DNA from: JAGPUQ01 sp049325095
Lineage (GTDB): Bacteria > Pseudomonadota > Gammaproteobacteria > Pseudomonadales > Porticoccaceae
Reading direction: 5' to 3'
DNA: 64,000 bases
Assembly (NCBI GenBank): GCA_049325095.1
Contig: JBMOPO010000053.1
Span: 62,001 to 126,000 of the forward strand
Under the pieces are notes generated by a model, which was given only the letters and a program-made list of their open reading frames with translations, made no database searches and was not told where the DNA came from. Below are positions 1 through 8,367 of the stretch, in pieces; within the stretch, counting starts at the first letter, position 1, and the number at the start of each line of letters is the position of its first letter. Both the position numbers and the translations under genes were made by a program.

Positions 1-350
1 GTCAGGGCGATAGCTGCGGGGCCCAGGGCCCCGCTGCGCACCCCGGCCTGGGCGAGCGCGGCCAGGGACGAGACCGCGATCACGCCGACCCCGGCGCCAA
101 AGGCGAGTCCCTGTGCCACCCCGACCCCGATCCGCAATCCGGTGAAGGATCCCGGGCCCACCCCGACGGCGATCGCGTCGAGCTGACTCAGGCGACAGCC
201 GCTCTCGGCGAGCAGTTGGTCTATCGCGGGCAGCAGCAGCCGGTTATGGCCCCGCACCTCCGCGACCTGCCGCTCGATGGTTCCGTCCCTGGCGCCGAGC
301 GCCACCGAGCACAGGTCGCCGGAAGTTTCGATCGCCAGCAACACTGCCAT
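1..350 (-). CDS. tsaB: TsaB, tRNA threonylcarbamoyladenosine (t6A37) biosynthesis partner protein (3'-truncated by window edge)
   Basis: The first ~116 residues, read on the minus strand from ATG at 350, match the ASKHA-fold TsaB family: an N-terminal LLAIETSGDLCSVAL segment and the signature GVGPGSFTGLRIGV around residues 68-81. TsaB forms the TsaBDE complex that transfers threonylcarbamoyl to A37 of ANN-decoding tRNAs in the cytoplasm. The C-terminal half lies beyond base 1, so its integrity cannot be judged. An intrinsic terminator for the upstream gene lies about 60 bases before the start, so tsaB probably has its own promoter. Confidence 0.9.
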   Translation of the reverse strand, partial: MAVLLAIETSGDLCSVALGARDGTIERQVAEVRGHNRLLLPAIDQLLAESGCRLSQLDAIAVGVGPGSFTGLRIGVGVAQGLAFGAGVGVIAVSSLAALAQAGVRSGALGPAAIAL

Positions 351-411
351 CTGTGCGCGCCCCATTCATCCCCATTCAGTCGAGCGGCGAGCGCTCCCCA
401 ACCGGGCCCCG

Positions 412-440
412 AAAAAAAGCGGCTGCCCTCGCGCAGCCGC
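412..440 (-). terminator. Intrinsic terminator of the histone-H1-like gene
   Basis: On the minus strand an 8-bp GC stem (GCGGCTGC/GCAGCCGC, 419-426 with 433-440, 6-nt loop) is followed immediately by seven T residues (412-418). It lies about 60 bases past the stop codon of the H1-like gene. Geometry is canonical for a Rho-independent terminator. Confidence 0.85.
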
Positions 441-499
441 CTGCAACGAACCGGCCGAGCACGGTTCCTGGCGGACGGCACCAGCGTCCGCCGGGAGCC

Positions 500-1219
500 T
501 CACCCGGACTGCGCCCCGGAAGCCGGTCCCGCCGCTTTGCGTGCCGCCTGCTTCGCGGTGCGGCGCCGCGGGGCGGGCGCCTTGGCCGGTTTGGCGGTGC
601 TGGCATTGGGTTTGGCGCGCCGGGCCGCGGCTTTCCCGACCGCGGCCTTCTTGACTACGGCCTTCCTGACCACTGCGGATTTCCCCTCGGATACTACGCC
701 CTTCCTGCCCAGCGCCTTCAGGCCGGTCTGTATCTTTTTCTCCGCCGCCTTGATGCGCCGATCCGCCTTGGCATGCGAAGCCTTCAGCTTGCGCTGATCG
801 GCAGCGGCGCGGCGCTTGCGCCACCGCTGCTCGAACTTGCCCAGCGCCGCGGCCAAATCCTTGCGCAGCCGCATCTCGATCGTTTTGCGCACCTTGTCGA
901 CGCGGGCTTTGGCACGCTGCTCGACCGCATCCCTGGCCACCAGCAATCGGGCCAGTTTTTGCTCGGCCAGCGCACTGCGTACGACTTCCCGCGCCCGATG
1001 CAGGGCCGCAGTTTCCTGGCGAACGCTTTCGCGCGCCTTGACCAAGGCGGCCTGCGCCGCCTTGGCACCGGTTTTCAGTGCTTTCTCCCGCACTGCCTTC
1101 ACCTGCGCCCGCGCTTTGGCGAGTTTGGCAGATTGCTGAGCAACCATCCTGCGCGCTGCGGTCAGCGCCGCTTCGGCCTGTTTCAACTTGGCCTTGCCAT
1201 CCACTTTCGTTTCGGTCAT
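500..1219 (-). CDS. Lys/Ala-rich histone-H1-like, AlgP-type DNA-associated protein
   Basis: A 239-residue protein, very rich in Ala, Lys and Arg. The first ~150 residues are heptad-like and probably a long helix or coiled coil. The tail (last ~70 residues) is a low-complexity run of K/A/P-rich motifs such as AKPAKAPAPRRR, as in AlgP/Hc1-like bacterial H1 mimics. The ATG at 1219 is chosen over the upstream ATG at 1264 because GAGGAG lies about 8 bases in front of it. A strong promoter (1280-1308) and terminator (412-440) make it monocistronic. A nucleoid-binding role is inferred from composition only. Confidence 0.7.
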   Translation of the reverse strand: MTETKVDGKAKLKQAEAALTAARRMVAQQSAKLAKARAQVKAVREKALKTGAKAAQAALVKARESVRQETAALHRAREVVRSALAEQKLARLLVARDAVEQRAKARVDKVRKTIEMRLRKDLAAALGKFEQRWRKRRAAADQRKLKASHAKADRRIKAAEKKIQTGLKALGRKGVVSEGKSAVVRKAVVKKAAVGKAAARRAKPNASTAKPAKAPAPRRRTAKQAARKAAGPASGAQSG

Positions 1220-1279
1220 TCGACATCTCCTCGAAGTGCGGGAAGTGATTTTGTTGTTTTGCACAGCCTGGCCTGCCCG

Positions 1280-1308
1280 ATTCTATAGAAGCAAAATTGG
1301 TGTGTCCA
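1280..1308 (-). promoter_or_regulatory. Sigma-70-type promoter of the H1-like gene
   Basis: Minus strand: -35 TGGACA (1303-1308), 17-bp spacer, -10 TAGAAT (1280-1285); each hexamer matches consensus at 5 of 6 positions. Predicted start of transcription is near 1273, giving a leader of about 54 bases to the ATG at 1219. Confidence 0.6.
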
Positions 1309-1312
1309 TCAA

Positions 1313-1345
1313 CCCAAAAAGATTCCGCCAACCCGGATCCGCGAA
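1313..1345 (-). terminator. Possible weak terminator after hemH
   Basis: Just downstream of the hemH stop (1360), the minus strand shows an imperfect GATCCG...CGGAATC hairpin followed by TTTTT (1316-1320 region). The stem is interrupted, so this is a tentative call. It would separate hemH from the H1-like promoter. Confidence 0.3.
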
Positions 1346-1359
1346 AAACGGATTCGACG

Positions 1360-2376
1360 TCAAGCGGAAAATTTTTTCTCGATCAACGCGGACAGCACCG
1401 CGACATGCCGCGCATCGGCGTTGAGGCAGGGCACCAGCCGCAACGCAGCGCCGCCTGCGGCCCGGAATGAGCGGGCATTCTCCACGGCGATCTCGGCGAG
1501 GGTTTCCAGACCATCGGTCGCAAATGCCGGGCAGATCACATCGACGGTCGCGATGCCCTCGCGGGCCCAGCGCAGCAGGGTTTCATCGGTGTAGGGTTGC
1601 AGCCATGGCTGCCGGCCGAACCGCGACTGATAGGAGAGCTGCCAGCGGTCGGGCTCCAGCCGCAAGGCGGCCGCGAGCGCCTGCGCGGTGGCCTCGCACT
1701 GGCGGGGATAGGGATCGCCGAGCGCGACGCAGCGCAGCGGGATGCCATGGCAGGAGATCAGCAGTCGATCGCCGCGGCCGCAGCGCGCCCAGTGTGCGCG
1801 CACGCTGGCGGCCAGGGCGGCGATATAGTCGGGGAAATCCGCGTAGCCGTTGACGACCCGCAGGTCGGGAATGCGCCGCGACCGCTGCACGAAATCGGCC
1901 ACCTGATCGTATACCGCGGCCGTGGTGGTGCCCGAATATTGCGGAAACAGAGGGACGACCACGATGGTCTCCGCACCCGCGTCCTGCAACCCGCGCAATT
2001 GCGCGGCGATCCCGGGCCGGCCGTAGGTGAGCGCCCAGCGCACCTGCGCCGGCGTACGGGTGGACAGGGCGAGTTCCAGTTTTTCGCTGAGCTGTCGGGT
2101 ATGAACGCGCAGTGGTGAGCCTGCGGCGGTCCAGATGGCCCGATAGGATCGCGCCACGCGGCCGGCGCGCAGGGGAATGATCAGCCCGTTGAGCAGCGGC
2201 CACCACAATAGCCGCGGCAATTCGACGACTCGCCGATCGAGCAGAAACTCGCGCAGAAAGGCCGCCACTGCGCGCCTGGTGGCGGTCTCCGGGGAGCCCA
2301 GGTTGACCAGCAATACGCCGCGGCGAGCAGGGGCGCCGGCAGCCGCGCCCTCCAATCCGCCGGCGGCCACTGCCAT
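1360..2376 (-). CDS. hemH: Ferrochelatase
   Basis: 338 residues. Inserts Fe2+ into protoporphyrin IX, the last step of protoheme synthesis, at the cytoplasmic face of the membrane. Diagnostic features are the N-terminal RGVLLVNLGSPE, the metal-binding histidine in LLISCHGIP, the YQSRFGRQPWLQPYTDE block, and the acidic DGLETLAEI segment. No C-terminal iron-sulfur cysteine cluster is seen, as in E. coli. It starts 2 bases after the adk stop on the same strand, so adk and hemH are probably cotranscribed. The exact start is uncertain because the first ~18 residues are low-complexity and no clear ribosome binding site is visible. Confidence 0.95.
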   Translation of the reverse strand: MAVAAGGLEGAAAGAPARRGVLLVNLGSPETATRRAVAAFLREFLLDRRVVELPRLLWWPLLNGLIIPLRAGRVARSYRAIWTAAGSPLRVHTRQLSEKLELALSTRTPAQVRWALTYGRPGIAAQLRGLQDAGAETIVVVPLFPQYSGTTTAAVYDQVADFVQRSRRIPDLRVVNGYADFPDYIAALAASVRAHWARCGRGDRLLISCHGIPLRCVALGDPYPRQCEATAQALAAALRLEPDRWQLSYQSRFGRQPWLQPYTDETLLRWAREGIATVDVICPAFATDGLETLAEIAVENARSFRAAGGAALRLVPCLNADARHVAVLSALIEKKFSA

Positions 2377-2378
2377 CG

Positions 2379-3032
2379 CTATTGCAGCGCCTCCAGCAAG
2401 CGCTTCTGAACCTGTTCGAGCGTGCCCACACCGTCGACCCGTCGATATCGGGTCGGCCCCTGGGGCCGGCGCTGCACCAGGTCCCGATAGAAGGCGGCCA
2501 CCGGCTCGGTCTGTTGGTGATAGACCCGCAGGCGGTTGCGAATGGTCTCCTCCCGATCGTCGGCGCGCTGTACCAGCGGCTCTCCGGTGAGATCATCCAC
2601 ACCCGGGTTGCGGGGCGGATTGTGTTCGAGATGATAGGTGCGCCCCGAGGGTTCGTGTACGCGGCGCCCGCTCAGCCGCTGGACGATGAGCTCGTCGCCC
2701 ACCTGCATCTCGATCACCCGGTCGATTTCGATCCCGGCCTTTTCCAGCGCCTGCGCCTGGGGAATGGTGCGCGGAAAGCCGTCGAACAGAAAACCCTCCC
2801 GGCAATCGGGTCGGGCGATGCGCTCCTGCACCAGGGCGATGATCAGATCGTCGGAAACCAGGCCTCCCGTGGCCATGATGTCCTTCGCTTTCAGGCCCAG
2901 TTCGGTGCCGGCGCTGACCGCGGCGCGCAACATGTCGCCGGTGGAAATCTGCGGAATGCAGAGGCGGGAGCAGAGGAATTCCGCCTGGGTTCCCTTGCCC
3001 GCGCCTGGTGGCCCCAACAGGATGATGCGCAT
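2379..3032 (-). CDS. adk: Adenylate kinase
   Basis: 217 residues. Catalyses ATP + AMP <-> 2 ADP. Walker A is GPPGAGKGT at residues 7-15, followed by the AMP-binding region and the DGFPRT motif. The long LID domain (about 120-160) lacks the four zinc cysteines, as in other Gram-negative enzymes. ATG at 3032 is preferred over the longer frame starting at 3089 because it directly begins MRIILLGPPG and has GGAG about 9 bases upstream. Downstream hemH follows after 2 bases. Confidence 0.97.
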   Translation of the reverse strand: MRIILLGPPGAGKGTQAEFLCSRLCIPQISTGDMLRAAVSAGTELGLKAKDIMATGGLVSDDLIIALVQERIARPDCREGFLFDGFPRTIPQAQALEKAGIEIDRVIEMQVGDELIVQRLSGRRVHEPSGRTYHLEHNPPRNPGVDDLTGEPLVQRADDREETIRNRLRVYHQQTEPVAAFYRDLVQRRPQGPTRYRRVDGVGTLEQVQKRLLEALQ

Positions 3033-3160
3033 AGTGAAATCTCCGCAGCTTCGCCAGCGCACCGGTGCGCGGCAGGACAAGGCGGGCAACCTTACACAGA
3101 TTCCCGAGGGCGCTCAACAAGGGATCGGGGACGGGAATCGGGGCGTTCGACCCCGGCCCC

Positions 3161-4006
3161 TCAGTCGGCGGATGCAGCCGGCGGCTCGGCGCCGGTGTCT
3201 TTTTTCTTCGCTCGCCGCCACAGCGCTTCCCTGGCGTCCATGGACAGCGCGCGCAAGGCTTCGGCGTCCCCGCCCAGATAGTCCAGCATCAGCCGGAAGC
3301 GGCGCTCGAACTTGCGATTGGCGGCGCGCAGCGCGGCATCGCCGTCGACTCCCAGGTGGCGGAGGAGATTGACGCAGGCAAACAGCAGATCTCCCGCTTC
3401 CTCCCGTATCTGCACTTGGTCGCCGGCCGCGACCGCGGCTTCGACTTCCGCCAGCTCTTCGCGGATCTTGGCCGGGACCGACTCCCAACCGGGCCAGTCG
3501 AAACCGGCCCGCGCCGCGCGCTTTTGCAGCTTCGCCGAGCGCGCCAGGGCCGACAGCGTCGGCGCAATGCCGGCCAGCGGATCGGTGTCGCCCCGCGCCT
3601 CGCGTTCGCCCTGCTTGATGCGCTCCCAGTTGCCCTTGACGGCGGCCGGTGCGGGCGCGGCACCCGGCGCGCGGCGGCCGGCGAGCGTGCCATCGGGAAA
3701 CACATGGGGGTGCCGCGACACCAGCTTGCGTACCAGCCCGGAGACGATGGTTTCGAAGTCGAACAGTCCGCGCTCGCGCCCCAACTGCGCGTAGAACACC
3801 ACCTGAAACAGCAGATCCCCCAATTCCTCCGGCAGGTGCCCGTAGTCGTCGCGCTCGATGGCATCGACCACCTCGCAGGCCTCCTCCAGGGTATGGGGTG
3901 CGATGCTGCGAAAATCCTGTTGCAGATCCCAGGGGCAGCCGGTCTCGGGATCCCGCAGGCGCGCCATGAGTTCGAGCAGATCGGCAGTGGCCTGGGCGAG
4001 GGTCAT
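3161..4006 (-). CDS. mazG: MazG, nucleoside triphosphate pyrophosphohydrolase
   Basis: 281 residues with two tandem MazG domains. The first carries the metal-binding pattern EEACEVVDAIE...EELGDLLFQVVF (about residues 37-70). The second, at about 185-215, carries EELAEVEAA...EEAGDLLFACVNLLRHLG. The enzyme hydrolyses NTPs to NMP + PPi and in E. coli dampens ppGpp accumulation. It lies 18 bases downstream of relA, which fits cotranscription and a shared role in (p)ppGpp homeostasis. The family usually has 260-280 residues, so this one is full length. Confidence 0.93.
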   Translation of the reverse strand: MTLAQATADLLELMARLRDPETGCPWDLQQDFRSIAPHTLEEACEVVDAIERDDYGHLPEELGDLLFQVVFYAQLGRERGLFDFETIVSGLVRKLVSRHPHVFPDGTLAGRRAPGAAPAPAAVKGNWERIKQGEREARGDTDPLAGIAPTLSALARSAKLQKRAARAGFDWPGWESVPAKIREELAEVEAAVAAGDQVQIREEAGDLLFACVNLLRHLGVDGDAALRAANRKFERRFRLMLDYLGGDAEALRALSMDAREALWRRAKKKDTGAEPPAASAD

Positions 4007-4024
4007 CGCAGCCTCCGGTGGCGG

Positions 4025-6217
4025 TCAGTCGGTGAGGCGGCGGACATCGGTGACATTGGGCAGCGCCTCGATGCGCACCATCAGATCGCGCAACTCATCC
4101 ATCCCCGACACCTCGAAACTGACATCGATCCTGGCCATGCCCTGCTCGCTGTCGCCGCTGTACAGGCTGAGGATGAACACGCGGGCCTCATCCAGCACCC
4201 GGGTGATGTCGCGCAGCAGTCCCGCGCGGTCATAGGCGACCACCTGCAGCTTGACTTCATAGGCGGCGGTGGGAGAGGAACCCCAGCTGACCTGGAGGAT
4301 GCGCCGCGGATGGACGGCGCGCAGGCGCAGCAGATTCCCGCAGTCGGCGCGATGGATGGTGACCCCGCGGCCATGGGTCAGGTAGCCGGCAATTTCGACG
4401 CCCGGGGCGGGCAGGCAGCACTGTGCGGTGCGGGTCAGCAGATCGCCCACGCCGTAGATGAAGAACTCCGATTCGGCGAAGCGTTGCGCCGGGCGCCGCC
4501 GTGCCCGCCGCGCGCCGGCGCGATCACCCTGGCGCTGGGCGAAGACCCGGCCCACCACCTGGTCGAGCGAGAGCATCCCGGCGCCGATGGCTTCATGCAG
4601 GGCGCCGGCATCGGCGCGGTGGAAGAAGCGGGCCAGTTGATCGAGGTCGGTATCGGCAAAACCCAACTGGCGCAGTTCGCGGTCCAGTTGCTGCTGTCCG
4701 GCCAGGCGGTTGTCCTCCTGCTCCTGCTCTCGAAACCACTGCCGCACCTTGGCCCGCGCCCGGGCCGTGGTCAGATAGCCCAGCGACCGCACCAGCCAGT
4801 CGCGGCTGGGAGCCGGGTGGCGCCCGGCGATGATCTCCACCTGCACCCCGGTTTCGAGCGGCCGGTTGAGCGGATGGATCGCGCCGTTGACCCTGGCGCC
4901 ACGGCAGCGATGGCCGATTTCGGTATGGATGCGATAGGCGAAATCCAGGGGCGTGGCCCGCCGGGGCAGATCGACGACATGCCCCTCCGGCGTGAATACA
5001 TAGATCCGTTCGGGGGCCTGATCGACGCGCAGATAATCCTCGATGCCGGTGCTGCCGAGTTCCTCGTGCCACTCCAGCACCTGGCGCAGCCAGGCGATGC
5101 GCTCTTCGTAATCGCTGTCGCCGGTGTCATCGCCATTCTTGTAGCGCCAGTGGGAGCAGAGCCCGTACTCGGCCTCCTCGTGCATGGCGTGGGTGCGGAT
5201 CTGGATTTCGACCACCCGCCGGCCCGGGCCGATCACCGCGGTATGCAGGGAGCGGTAGCCATTGCTCTTGGGTGAAGCGATGTAGTCGTCGAACTCGGCG
5301 GGGATATTGCGCCACAGGCTGTGGACGATGCCCAGCACGGCATAGCAGTCGGCGATTTCCTCGACCAGGACCCGCACCGCGCGGATGTCGTAGATCTGCG
5401 AAAAACCCAGGCCCTTGTTGTGCATCTTTTTCCAGATGCTGTAGATGTGTTTCGGCCGGCCGCTGACCTGGGTGTTCCCGCCGAGGTGGCCGAGCGCCCG
5501 CCGCAGCGTGGCGATCACCTCGTCGATGTAGTGCTGCCGATCGGCGCGCCGCTCCTCCAGCAGCCGGGCGATGCGCCGGTATTCATCGGGGTGCAGATAG
5601 CGGAATGCGAGATCCTCCATCTCCCACTTGAGGTGGCCGATCCCGAGGCGATGGGCCAGCGGGGCGTAGATGTCGAAGATCTCCCGGGCCACGCGCCGCT
5701 GCCGTTCGGGAGCGGCATCGCGCACCGCATGCAGCGCCCAGGTGCGCTCCGCAATCTTGAGCAGGGCGACCCGCATGTCCTCGATCATGGATACCAGCAT
5801 GGCGCGCAGCTTGGCGGCCTGCTGGGCGGGCTCCACGCCGAGCACTCGCTGCTCCGAAGTGCTGCGCAGCTCGCCGATGACGGCCATGCGCTGGACGCCC
5901 TCGATCAGCCGGGCCACGGTCGGACCCACCCGCTCGCGCACCTGCTCGAGCGGAATCGCGCCGCGCCGCACGGCCCGGTAGCACATGCCGGCGGCCAAGC
6001 CTTCGGCGTCCATGAACAACTCGGCGAGAATGCCGGTGATCTCGACCCCCGCGGGCAGGGACTCCGGCGCCTCTGCGCCAACCAGTTCGCTGGCCGCGGT
6101 GACCAGTTCGATGCGGTGCGGATCCCAGCGGAAACTGCCGGCCAGCCGTCCGAGCCAGTCGGTCAGGGGCGGGTCGGTCGGACCTTCGATCTGGGGCAGA
6201 TCGCGAACCTGTACCAT
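4025..6217 (-). CDS. relA: RelA-type (p)ppGpp synthetase (GTP pyrophosphokinase)
   Basis: 730 residues in the long RSH arrangement. It has a degenerate HD hydrolase region (where SpoT has HDxxED this protein has FMDAEGLAAG, about residues 69-80). The synthetase domain follows, then a TGS domain (ERIYVFTPEGHVVDLPRRA), and a C-terminal ACT domain (VVAYDRAGLLRDITRVL). The missing HD residues argue for the ribosome-dependent, synthetase-only RelA branch. It sits between cysM and mazG on one strand with gaps of 24 and 18 bases. Confidence 0.95.
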   Translation of the reverse strand: MVQVRDLPQIEGPTDPPLTDWLGRLAGSFRWDPHRIELVTAASELVGAEAPESLPAGVEITGILAELFMDAEGLAAGMCYRAVRRGAIPLEQVRERVGPTVARLIEGVQRMAVIGELRSTSEQRVLGVEPAQQAAKLRAMLVSMIEDMRVALLKIAERTWALHAVRDAAPERQRRVAREIFDIYAPLAHRLGIGHLKWEMEDLAFRYLHPDEYRRIARLLEERRADRQHYIDEVIATLRRALGHLGGNTQVSGRPKHIYSIWKKMHNKGLGFSQIYDIRAVRVLVEEIADCYAVLGIVHSLWRNIPAEFDDYIASPKSNGYRSLHTAVIGPGRRVVEIQIRTHAMHEEAEYGLCSHWRYKNGDDTGDSDYEERIAWLRQVLEWHEELGSTGIEDYLRVDQAPERIYVFTPEGHVVDLPRRATPLDFAYRIHTEIGHRCRGARVNGAIHPLNRPLETGVQVEIIAGRHPAPSRDWLVRSLGYLTTARARAKVRQWFREQEQEDNRLAGQQQLDRELRQLGFADTDLDQLARFFHRADAGALHEAIGAGMLSLDQVVGRVFAQRQGDRAGARRARRRPAQRFAESEFFIYGVGDLLTRTAQCCLPAPGVEIAGYLTHGRGVTIHRADCGNLLRLRAVHPRRILQVSWGSSPTAAYEVKLQVVAYDRAGLLRDITRVLDEARVFILSLYSGDSEQGMARIDVSFEVSGMDELRDLMVRIEALPNVTDVRRLTD

Positions 6218-6241
6218 GTCGGCTATCCCGGCGATGCGGTG

Positions 6242-7150
6242 TCAGCCGGCCCCGAACAGACCGGAGGACAGATAGCGGTCACCGCGATCGGTGATGATGG
6301 TGACGATCACCGCGTCGCTGAGTTCGCGGGCGATGCGCAGCGCACCGGCGACCGCGCCGCCCGACGAAACCCCGCAGAAAATTCCCTCGCGCCGCGCCAG
6401 GTCACGCGCCATCTCCTCGGCCTCGGACTGGTCGATGTCGAGGATGCGATCGACCAGCCGGGCCTCGAAGATGCCCGGCAGATAAGCCGCCGGCCAGCGC
6501 CGGATGCCGGCGATGCTGGACCCCTCCGCCGGCTGCAGCCCGACGATCTGGATGCCGGGATTGACGCTCTTGAGGTACTGGGACACCCCCATGATGGTGC
6601 CCGTGGTGCCCATCGCGCTGACGAAATGGGTGACCGCGCCCCCGGTCTGCCGCCAGATTTCGGGCCCGGTGGTCTCGCGGTGGGCGCGCGGATTGTCGGG
6701 GTTGTTGAACTGGTCGAGGACGATGCCGCGCCCCTGCCGACGCATCTCCAGCGCCAGATCCCGGGCGCCTTCCATGCCGGCCTCGCGGCTCACCATGACC
6801 AGTTCGGCGCCGTAGGCCGCCATGGCCGCCTTGCGCTCCTCGGTCATGTGGTCCGGCATGATGAGGATCATGCGGTAGCCCTTGATCGCGGCGACCATCG
6901 CCAGCGCGATGCCGGTGTTGCCGCTGGTCGCCTCGATCAGGGTATCGCCGGGGCGGATCTCGCCGCGCGCCTCGGCGCCCCGGATCATCCCCAGAGCGGG
7001 ACGGTCCTTGACCGAGCCGGCGGGGTTGTTGCCCTCCAGCTTGACCAGAATCCGGTTGTTGCGGCCGGCGGTGAGCCGCTGGAGACGCACCAAGGGCGTA
7101 TTGCCCACGCAGGCTTCGATGGTAGGAAACTCCACGGCCGAAATCTCCAC
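6242..7150 (-). CDS. cysM: Cysteine synthase B
   Basis: 302 residues; a PLP enzyme of the O-acetylserine sulfhydrylase family. The PLP lysine lies in NNPAGSVKDRP (about residue 47) and the phosphate-binding loop in EATSGNTGIALAM (about 75). NNPAGSVKDR and the overall length favour CysM, which can use thiosulfate, over CysK. The start drawn is GTG at 7150; another GTG at 7129 begins VEFPTIEACVGNTPL and is also possible. The cysM-relA adjacency is common in gammaproteobacteria. Confidence 0.92.
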   Translation of the reverse strand: MEISAVEFPTIEACVGNTPLVRLQRLTAGRNNRILVKLEGNNPAGSVKDRPALGMIRGAEARGEIRPGDTLIEATSGNTGIALAMVAAIKGYRMILIMPDHMTEERKAAMAAYGAELVMVSREAGMEGARDLALEMRRQGRGIVLDQFNNPDNPRAHRETTGPEIWRQTGGAVTHFVSAMGTTGTIMGVSQYLKSVNPGIQIVGLQPAEGSSIAGIRRWPAAYLPGIFEARLVDRILDIDQSEAEEMARDLARREGIFCGVSSGGAVAGALRIARELSDAVIVTIITDRGDRYLSSGLFGAG

Positions 7151-7239
7151 TGCTGCCCGGCGACCATTCTACTCCCGCCCCGCCGCCGGCTCGCCGCAAC
7201 CGGGCGACGGCAGGGGTGGCGCCGCCGGCTTCAACCCGC

Positions 7240-7644
7240 TCACCCGCCGGAGTTCGACTGCGCCGCCCCGCCGCCGGTCAGCACCACGAAGGCCAGCGCC
7301 AGGTCGCGCTCGTCGGCGAGACTGACCCACACGCCGGTGACGCCACGGGCCGCCAGCAGCGCCCGGGCGCGGCCGTAAGTGTGGACCGCGGGCGCGCCCG
7401 TGGATTGCGAAAGCACCGCGAAATCCCGCCAGGAGACCGCCCCGATCCCGGTTCCGAGCGCCTTGCCGAGCGCTTCCTTGGCGGCAAAGCGCTTGGCGAG
7501 CCAGGCGTCCGGGCGCGGCCGGGTGCGGAACACGGCCAGCTCCTCCGGGCGCAGGATCCGCTCTGCGAAGCGCGCGCCATGGCGCGCCAGGGCCGCCTGG
7601 ATGCGGGCGATGGCGACGATGTCGCTGCCGACGCCGAGGATCAT
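7240..7644 (-). CDS. acpS: Holo-[acyl-carrier-protein] synthase
   Basis: 134 residues. Transfers 4'-phosphopantetheine from CoA to apo-ACP. The catalytic signature GVGSDIVAIARIQ is at residues 4-16 and the second motif RFAAKEALGKALGTG at about 52-66. The start ATG at 7644 overlaps the recO stop (ATGA), so translation is coupled. In many relatives pdxJ lies between recO and acpS; here it is absent. The last ~12 residues are low-complexity. Confidence 0.93.
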   Translation of the reverse strand: MILGVGSDIVAIARIQAALARHGARFAERILRPEELAVFRTRPRPDAWLAKRFAAKEALGKALGTGIGAVSWRDFAVLSQSTGAPAVHTYGRARALLAARGVTGVWVSLADERDLALAFVVLTGGGAAQSNSGG

Positions 7645-8363
7645 GCCGGCCGCCGGCGGCCCGGCACCGCCTTGCGAAACAGCTCGCGGCTGCGCAGGGG
7701 ACGGGGCCCGAGGTGTTCGGCGAGGGCCGTGCGCGTCAGCCGCTTGGCGCAACGGCAAACCTCGGGGTCGCGGTAGTCCTCCGCCGCCATGGCCAGCAGG
7801 TGCCGGCCCTGCAGCAGGTCTCCGCCGCTGCCGGCCGCGGCTGCCACCAGCCCGACCCCGGGCACGAACCGGTAACAGCCCTCGCCCGCCAGCGGCTGGC
7901 CGCCGGCCGTACACTCCAGTTCGAACCCGTAACCGAGCTCGGCCAGCAGGGCGAGCTCGAATCGCCTCAGCAAGGGTTCCGGATGCACGCCGCCAGGAAG
8001 CGCCGCCAGCACCGCCCGATAGTGCTCGTACAGCCGCGGATGAGGATCGGCCTCAGGCAGCAGGCGCAACAGCAATTCGTTGAGATAGAGGCCGAGATAG
8101 AGCTCGCGACCGGCCGGAAGCGGCGCCAGCGGCACCATGGGCTCGGCGCGGGTCAGCGTCTTGAGCGAGCTGCGCCCGCTCCAGGCCACCGCCAACTGCA
8201 CGAAGGGCTGGCCGGCAGCCGGCGTACGGCGGCCGCCCCGGGCGACCGCCCGGATGCGCCCGGCGCCGCGCGCGAACAGATCGACCAGCAGGCTGGTTTC
8301 GCGATAGGGCCGCCGGTGCAGCACATAGGCGGCCTCCTCTTCGACGACGCCGCGGCGCCCCAT
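7641..8363 (-). CDS. recO: DNA repair protein RecO
   Basis: About 240 residues. Recombination mediator that with RecR loads RecA onto SSB-covered DNA. An N-terminal OB-fold begins AYVLHRRPYRETSLLVDLFARGAGR (described by position, about residues 12-36). A helical domain contains LYLGLYLNELLLRLLPEADPHP. The four-cysteine zinc module of some bacterial RecOs is not complete here. ATG at 8363 (MGRRGVVEEE) fits the family start better than 8414. It lies between era and acpS and overlaps acpS by 4 bases. Confidence 0.92.
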   Translation of the reverse strand: MGRRGVVEEEAAYVLHRRPYRETSLLVDLFARGAGRIRAVARGGRRTPAAGQPFVQLAVAWSGRSSLKTLTRAEPMVPLAPLPAGRELYLGLYLNELLLRLLPEADPHPRLYEHYRAVLAALPGGVHPEPLLRRFELALLAELGYGFELECTAGGQPLAGEGCYRFVPGVGLVAAAAGSGGDLLQGRHLLAMAAEDYRDPEVCRCAKRLTRTALAEHLGPRPLRSRELFRKAVPGRRRPA

Positions 8364-8367
8364 CGAA

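Noticed and set aside
3065..7378. Two plus-strand ORFs of 736 and 685 codons opposite mazG, relA and cysM
   Set aside because: Mirror frames of conserved genes, no ribosome binding site, no recognisable domain.
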